Source: Gnetum montanum (lineage: Eukaryota > Streptophyta > Gnetopsida > Gnetales > Gnetaceae). Taken from it: DNA of 64,000 bases. The translations under genes and the position numbers were made by a program. Below the pieces are notes generated by a model. The model was not told the DNA's origin and searched no databases. It was given only the letters and a program-made list of their open reading frames with translations. The stretch lies in NCBI GenBank assembly GCA_015680685.1, contig MNCI01026517.1, forward strand, positions 40,430-104,429, in the 5' to 3' direction. This document shows, in pieces, positions 58,764-64,000 of this stretch. Within the stretch, counting starts at the first letter, position 1. Every line of letters starts with the position of its first letter.

Positions 58764-61700
58764 ATGGCTTCTGCCACCACCGTCGTTGGTGCCTCCAACG
58801 CGAAGGTGCCCTTCATGGTCCAAGGTAATACTGGTGCTGAACAATGACTAAATCTGATTCCAGAAGCACGCCGGTCTCTCAGAATCCAAAACCAAGGACC
58901 TGAGAGGCTAGCCTAGCAACATGAGCATTACAGTTTCCTTTGTGTAAAAGTGCAGGCTAACCTGCCCTTGGATTTACACAAACTCAAAGAAAAATGTAGC
59001 TTTGAGTTCACTTACTGCAACGGGGACAAATTCATTCCTAACCAAGGCATTTCTTTGCCTTTAACACAAGCGTACCAAAGGCTGCTAGATCAACTAATCT
59101 AGTTGACAAGGCTTAGGAAGCAACAAGACACAGCATCCAACTAGGATGACACCTTTCAAGATGGGTAGGAGGAGCTCGATTCCCAATCTGATGAGGGAGG
59201 CCTAGCCAACCCCATTCCTGTCCAGCCTACCCAGTCCTTCTGGGCCAACCCGCTGCCTGTAGCTGTCCCCTTTGTTATCACACCCATGATTCAGTAGCCT
59301 ATAGCCACAATTGCAATGGGTAGCCATGCTACATTCCCAGCACCTCATCTCCCCTATCGCCCGGTTGCACCCGTAGCAACTGTGCCACCACAAATTGTTT
59401 ATCAACACGCTACCACAATACGCAACATGCCTATCATAGCTACCCTACTGCATGTTCATACTGTACCTACTTTGCAACTGCATGTAACTCCTATACCAAT
59501 TCCTACATATGCATCCATTCCACCCACTGTGATGGGCCCAGGCCCATCCACATGGTGGACTCCGCTCGCTTCTTCATTTATTCTGCAACCATCGCAGATG
59601 TCTCACTACATTCGCCCTTAGGCCTACACAACCACATAGATGGTACACCCTGGCACGGGGCCATGGGCTGTCCTACCGGTGACCCAAGTAGCCTATCTGA
59701 CAACTCAATCCACTATTACTTCTCCGATAATACCACCCAGAAGATGGTGGACAACGCAAACAACACCTTTAGTAGGGGCGGCCCCAATGGCACATCCGAT
59801 GGGTCAAACTGCCACCGCTACCATGCCACATGTGCGAGTGGCCTCCGCAATCCCTCAGCCGTCTACAATGTCACCGAGTCTAGACCAAGCATTTCAGCTC
59901 ATCTAGACCCTAATCAAGGAAGTAAAATTCCTCCAAGCTGCTGGGTTCGATACGGTACAAGTCATGGATTTTTACCAAGACAAACCCGTCAACCCTACAA
60001 TCCCTGCTTTGATATTATCACTCAGGATGTCCCTCCTACACTTCACGAAGTACGATGAAGAAGGAGATCCCACTGCACATCTTGTCACTTTTCGGTCAGA
60101 GTCTTTGTTGCTGCAATAATGGCCGCATATGATCATTCGCGTCTTTGCCATGTCCCTAGTTGGGAAAGCCCTAGATTGGTATCGCGTGTTGTCACGTTTA
60201 TCCATTTTGACTTTGGAAGAACTCTTGACCCAGTTTGTGACATGATTCAAATATAAATTGAAGCCATAAACCATGCTGGATCAGTTGATGAGCGTAAAGA
60301 AAGACTGCTAGAACCAATCCAAAAATTCATTCAACGTTGGATCACAACCCTTAATGAAATTTGTGAAACTATCATGGAGGCTCACTTGTTAGCCATCTTT
60401 AAGGGTGCGATGAATGACTTCATCAGGTCAAAACTATACTACCTCACTCCATGCTCACTTAGCCAAGCTTTCGCTCAGATGAAAAGCATACAAGATGAGG
60501 CCAAGGCAAGCAAAGACCCAGCTTATGTCACTTAGAAGAACAGTTTTGCAAAAAAAGACAAGGGTAAGGCCCCAACAACCATGGTGGCTATTGTGGCAGT
60601 TGAGGCTAAGCCCAAACATAGCAATAGTAGAAACAAGAATAATAAGAAACTGTCCACACCTGTGGTTAACTCAGTGCCCAGACTGGGCCAAGCATTACAA
60701 CCTGCCGTGCTTGCGCCTGAGACATCTGCATATACTAAACCTAACTTTGAATGTAAAGATCATTCAAAATACACCTCACTACCTCTCAAACCTTTAGAAC
60801 TCCTAAAGCAACTGTTGGCAGCAAGATACATCCAACACAAGCAGATGTCAAAGGAAGCAAACATAAGGCATCGACGCTACTGCAAGCTCCTTAGAAATCC
60901 CTCTTTAGCCTTGCCCAATGAGCCTCTTGTTCCTAGGGGTTTTAGGCTAGATAGGTTTTGTGACTACCATCAATTATGTGGTTACACCACGGATTATTGC
61001 CTGTCGTTGCAAGATGACATCCAAAGATTGATTGACCTGGGACAGTTGATGCTAGATGAAAGTAGCCCAGTACGTCCTGAAAACTAATCCATGCATGTTT
61101 ACACAGATCCACTCAATGCCAATAATGCTGATTACATAATCAACACCATTGGTATTGACAATGATCCCACGTCACCCTTCCAGTCATTTTTGATTCATGT
61201 GCCTCAGCGTAGTGCACCAATGCCACCAATGACTGGTTCGAGATCACAGTCGTCGTTTAGCCTAAAAATCCCACCACAGTCATCTACCTCTACACTTCCT
61301 GCTGGTAGGGCCACATGACCCTGTCAACTAACACCTCTAGCTCCATTCATCATCAGGGGGCCAATGTCTTCGATAGCCCCCATCTCGTGCAACAACATTA
61401 AACAACCTCCTCGCCCCACAATGTGAGAAACCTACTTGGTGGGCGAGGCATTGAAGGGAAATACCATCAAAAGTATCTCCGAAACTATGCCTTTGCCCTT
61501 TAAATTTACACCTTCATCACCAAAGATGAAGTTTGATGCGATTACAGAGCCTGTGGCATCTTGCTGCCAAAAGTTTGAACCTAGGTCTAGGGTTGTCTCC
61601 CCTCAGGAGATTCGTCTTGTAGGGTGAATCAAGGAGGAGGGTGTCAAACAGACGGGTGGCCAAGACTTCTTGGATGCCCTCATCCAGGTCAAGCAAGCCT

Positions 61701-62575
61701 TAAGGTATAAAAACACCATGTTATATGACCTAGTCATGACGTCTGCCCCTCACCGTGAGGCTCTAGTTTGCATGTTAACGGTAATTCTGGCTGATGAAAA
61801 CATGTCGGCAGACGAGAAAGCGATCCACTTGATCATACTCTCCTTTGTACCTACGGAGTCTACAAAACCTCAATTAAATTTCAACAGTGATTCCATTAAG
61901 AAAGATCCCAAAGGAGGTCAAGTGACCATGGTGCCTCTCTTCATCACAATTCAAGTTAGCCAATATTGAATCCAAAGGGTACATGTCGATGATGGGGTAG
62001 CCAAAAGTGTCATCTCCTTTTTTATTATAGATAAACTAGGGTTGGTGGACTAGATCAAACCAACAGTGACATCATGTCTATGGTCCTTCAATGGGGCATG
62101 TGTCCTGGTGAAGGGCACAGTTCATGTAAACTTCATAGCAGGGGACGAGCTCCCCACAGACACAACGTTCGTCGTGGTCGAAGAAATGCCCGAGTTTAAC
62201 CTAATCTTGGGAAGATCATGGTTAGCACAACTTGGGGTTGTCTCCTCGCCTATATGCCAAGAAATCCTCTTACCATACGTGGGTAGGGAGGTGATAATCC
62301 ATGGAGACAGGGTGGTAATGCAAGCAATTAGCAACATAAACATGGAGCAGGGTTCAGAGGTTATAACCTCTGAAGATGAAGCACCTGTTCATGCATGCAC
62401 CAAGCATACAACAAAGGGGTTGGCCCAATGAGGTGATCCTCAAATCAAAAACACATGGCTGGAGTTTCCCTTTCAAGTGAAGGATAGTGACACGAGCGAA
62501 GGCCCCAGCGAAATGCCTCGACCTTACGTCCTGGTCAATCCACGAAAGGTCAAGAGGCAGCTACACATAGCATAG
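58764..62575 (+). pseudogene. gag-pro: gag-protease of element E3, nearly full length
   Basis: ATG 58764 (MASATTVVGAS) opens the frame. An N-terminal domain (FLCVKVQANL, about 58930) is followed by a Pro/Thr-rich linker (59200-59880). The Retrotrans_gag domain is at about 60010-60520 (HFTKYDEEGDP, MSLVGKALDWYRVL, LTLEELLTQFVT). A linker with KYTSLPLKPLELLKQLL leads to knuckle-like CDYHQLCGYTTDYC near 60955-61000. Protease is at 61975-62260 (RVHVDDGVAKSVIS, then FNLILGRSWL); the active-site DDGA is DDGV. It ends at TAG 62573-62575 after RQLHIA. Several in-frame stops and a few frameshifts inactivate it. Its long open segments are the best guide to the family's Gag. Confidence 0.8.
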
Positions 62576-62659
62576 TAGCCTTGCAACCTTCCACCTAATC
62601 ACCATCCTCGCATATTCACTTTCTACTTAGCTTGTCAGTGTGTCATCCTTTTGGCATGC

Positions 62660-62760
62660 TATGTGTGTCGATGGCTCGAAATGGCCTAAAACTAGCATTA
62701 TCACCTTTCACTTTACTCATTAGGCAATGGCCCGAAATGGCCCAAAACTAGCATACAAAA
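62660..62760 (+). repeat. CCTAAAACTAGCA punctuation repeats (E3)
   Basis: Two units occur near 62684 and 62740, each preceded by ATGGCYCGAAATGGCC. They occupy the same place after the gag-protease stop as in E2 and P. Confidence 0.7.
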
Positions 62761-62888
62761 GTGTGAAAACTTTACATAACACACATGATAATACAAAATT
62801 GATTTCCTTTCTAAATTTTTGCATTCCATTCAAAATTTTTTACCTATTAGCAGTGTCTATAAACTCTTTCAAACAAAGAGAGGGGGAG

Positions 62889-63899
62889 TCAACCCCCATG
62901 CACATTGCCTTTGTCGTTTGTTTCTACTTCATCCACTTGCGCATCGCCTGCTCTTATATTGTCCCCAACCGACACTTCATTCCTTCCCTCCACGAGCCTC
63001 ACACCTTCATTGAGAACCTGTATCCCAAAAAATAAAGTAGTTAGTAGGGAAAAAAAATGTGATAAATGACAGCTATAGCAAAGCATTAAAGCGACTAACC
63101 TCAGGGAAGCCTGTGTCGGTCATAAGAGGTATCTAGTCTAGACCAAGCTTGAGACGACGCTCAATCTCCTCCATCGAAATATCCATTCAATGCCTATCAC
63201 TAGGTTTAGCATTCGCAGTGGAAAATTTCTCCCTTTCCAAAGTTTTCCACTTTAGAGGTTCTCGGGAAAGAGAGATGATTGCAGTCTCTCCTATAGGAAG
63301 GGTCACCCCCAAGTCTAAAGATTCCGTGACCTTCACCTGCTCTTTAAATTTGGCATAGGCCTTAGAAGCGTCGATGGCCTTCATGAACATCTCATATGAG
63401 AATGCCTCCACAGCAGCATCTTTATACAACCTTCGATGGGTTTTATTTTCTAGCTTGGATGTATATTTGTGATCCCTCTGGGTCTTCCCCCATTCGAAGA
63501 CCTTGGTGTTGATGTCCTTCACATCTTGGCACTTCTGGGCTAGCGAATCCATTTGCATCTACTGTTCAATTATTTTGCAAGTGGATTCTACATTCTGACG
63601 GATGATAGTCCAAAACCTAGCGTAGTCGTCTACACCCCTTTGTAACTCAACAGGGTCAAGATTACGGTTTATTAGAAAATTGATCCTCACCAGTTCTGCC
63701 TCTCTCTGCTCATCCTTGTGGACCCATTTCCATAGTTCCTCGTTGGTACATCTACATTTCCATAGAGAGCACATCAAGTGAAAGACACATTTGTAAGCCT
63801 CATCAAATATGTGATGAGACACTTTAATCACTTCAGAGGAGAGTGTGGGCACCATGCCAATCTCCATACGTTGAGCCGAGTCCCACTTAAGTCGAGAGG
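62889..63899 (-). pseudogene. Antisense spliced gene inside element E3, last two exons
   Basis: This copy is cut by the window end. Exon 7 is 63100-63899 (800 nt, acceptor GAACAG at 63900, donor GAG|GTTAGT at 63099). Exon 8 is 62889-63017 (acceptor ATACAG at 63018, stop TGA). Phases equal those of E2. Exon 7 has only three in-frame stops in about 267 codons, all explainable by CAG, TGG or similar codons losing C or G; otherwise it reads LKWDSAQRMEIG, ELVRINFLINRNLDPVE, ESTCKIIEQ and EWGKTQRDHKYTSKLEN. Exon 8 is acidic (NEGVRLVEGRN, GDAQVDEVE). Similarity to E2 is at protein level with many third-base changes, suggesting that coding was maintained while the family was active. Confidence 0.75.
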
Positions 63900-64000
63900 C
63901 TGTTCAACATAGAAAGTGCAACAATCACGTTAACATGACATAAATCAATATGTTCAAGAGTTTCAGGGTAGCAGCATGGGGGCTGACAACACTCCTACTT
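63900..64000 (-). other. Intron 6 of the E3 antisense gene, running off the window
   Basis: The sequence ends in the exon-7 acceptor. It shares ATCACGTTA/ATCATGTTA and AGCAACA-type pieces with the same intron of E2. Upstream exons should lie just beyond 64000. Confidence 0.5.

Noticed and set aside
58553-58816. Minus-strand ORF over the E3 leader and gag start
   Set aside because: It lies on the leader tandem repeat and has no support in P.

Overview
This is a gene-poor, repeat-dominated stretch of a plant nuclear genome. The long nested LTR retrotransposons, decayed LINE and SINE copies, AT-rich unique DNA and many stops explainable by C-to-T change point to a large-genome seed plant. A gymnosperm is my best guess, from style rather than from any diagnostic gene. 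No rRNA, functional tRNA, organellar or bacterial gene is visible.

Left part (1-19.9 kb). An inverted pair of LTR fragments (1-1160) precedes a LINE whose reverse transcriptase is split by a 5.4 kb insertion (1825-7254). Then comes a small cluster of three related copies of an unrecognised short protein gene: an interrupted copy (8742-8984), a badly decayed copy with a solo LTR in its promoter region (13439 onward), and one intact 91-residue ORF with its own TATA box (18112-18387). Flanking sequence at 11.1-11.5 kb and 12.15-12.4 kb reappears at 15.1-15.4 kb and 17.7-17.9 kb, so the copies arose by local segmental duplication. The second duplicate was later hit by a SINE dimer and an LTR.

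Middle (19.9-41.5 kb). A minus-strand Ty3/Gypsy element M has LTRs at 19929-20487 and 40968-41522, a Met-type primer site, gag, protease, RT and RNase H. It is split by a plus-strand Tat-lineage element P (about 20.67-37.4 kb). P carries LTR, gag-protease, RT, RNase H, a second RNase H and an integrase with DDE spacing.

Right part (43.4-64 kb). After an LTR with an upstream coiled-coil ORF (43443-46500, minus) come two relatives of P in tandem. E2 (46570-56240) has lost its 5' end and integrase. E3 (57880 to the window end) is separated from E2 by one LTR (about 56340-57879).

The main discovery is that P, E2 and E3 all carry the same extra gene, in antisense orientation, downstream of protease (and, in P and E2, before RT). 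It has about eight exons with conserved splice sites, phases and exon lengths. In E2 it runs from 53794 down to 49297, with a TATA-like box and ATG on the minus strand. Its eight exons add to 3333 nt, exactly 1111 codons, broken only by in-frame stops. Its N-terminal part resembles FCP1/NIF-type HAD phosphatases, the middle is an unassigned 350-residue exon, and the C-terminal part is charged and coiled-coil-like. Introns on the antisense strand cannot be spliced from the genomic RNA, so they would survive retrotransposition. That makes this look like a host-derived spliced gene captured and carried by an LTR retrotransposon family.
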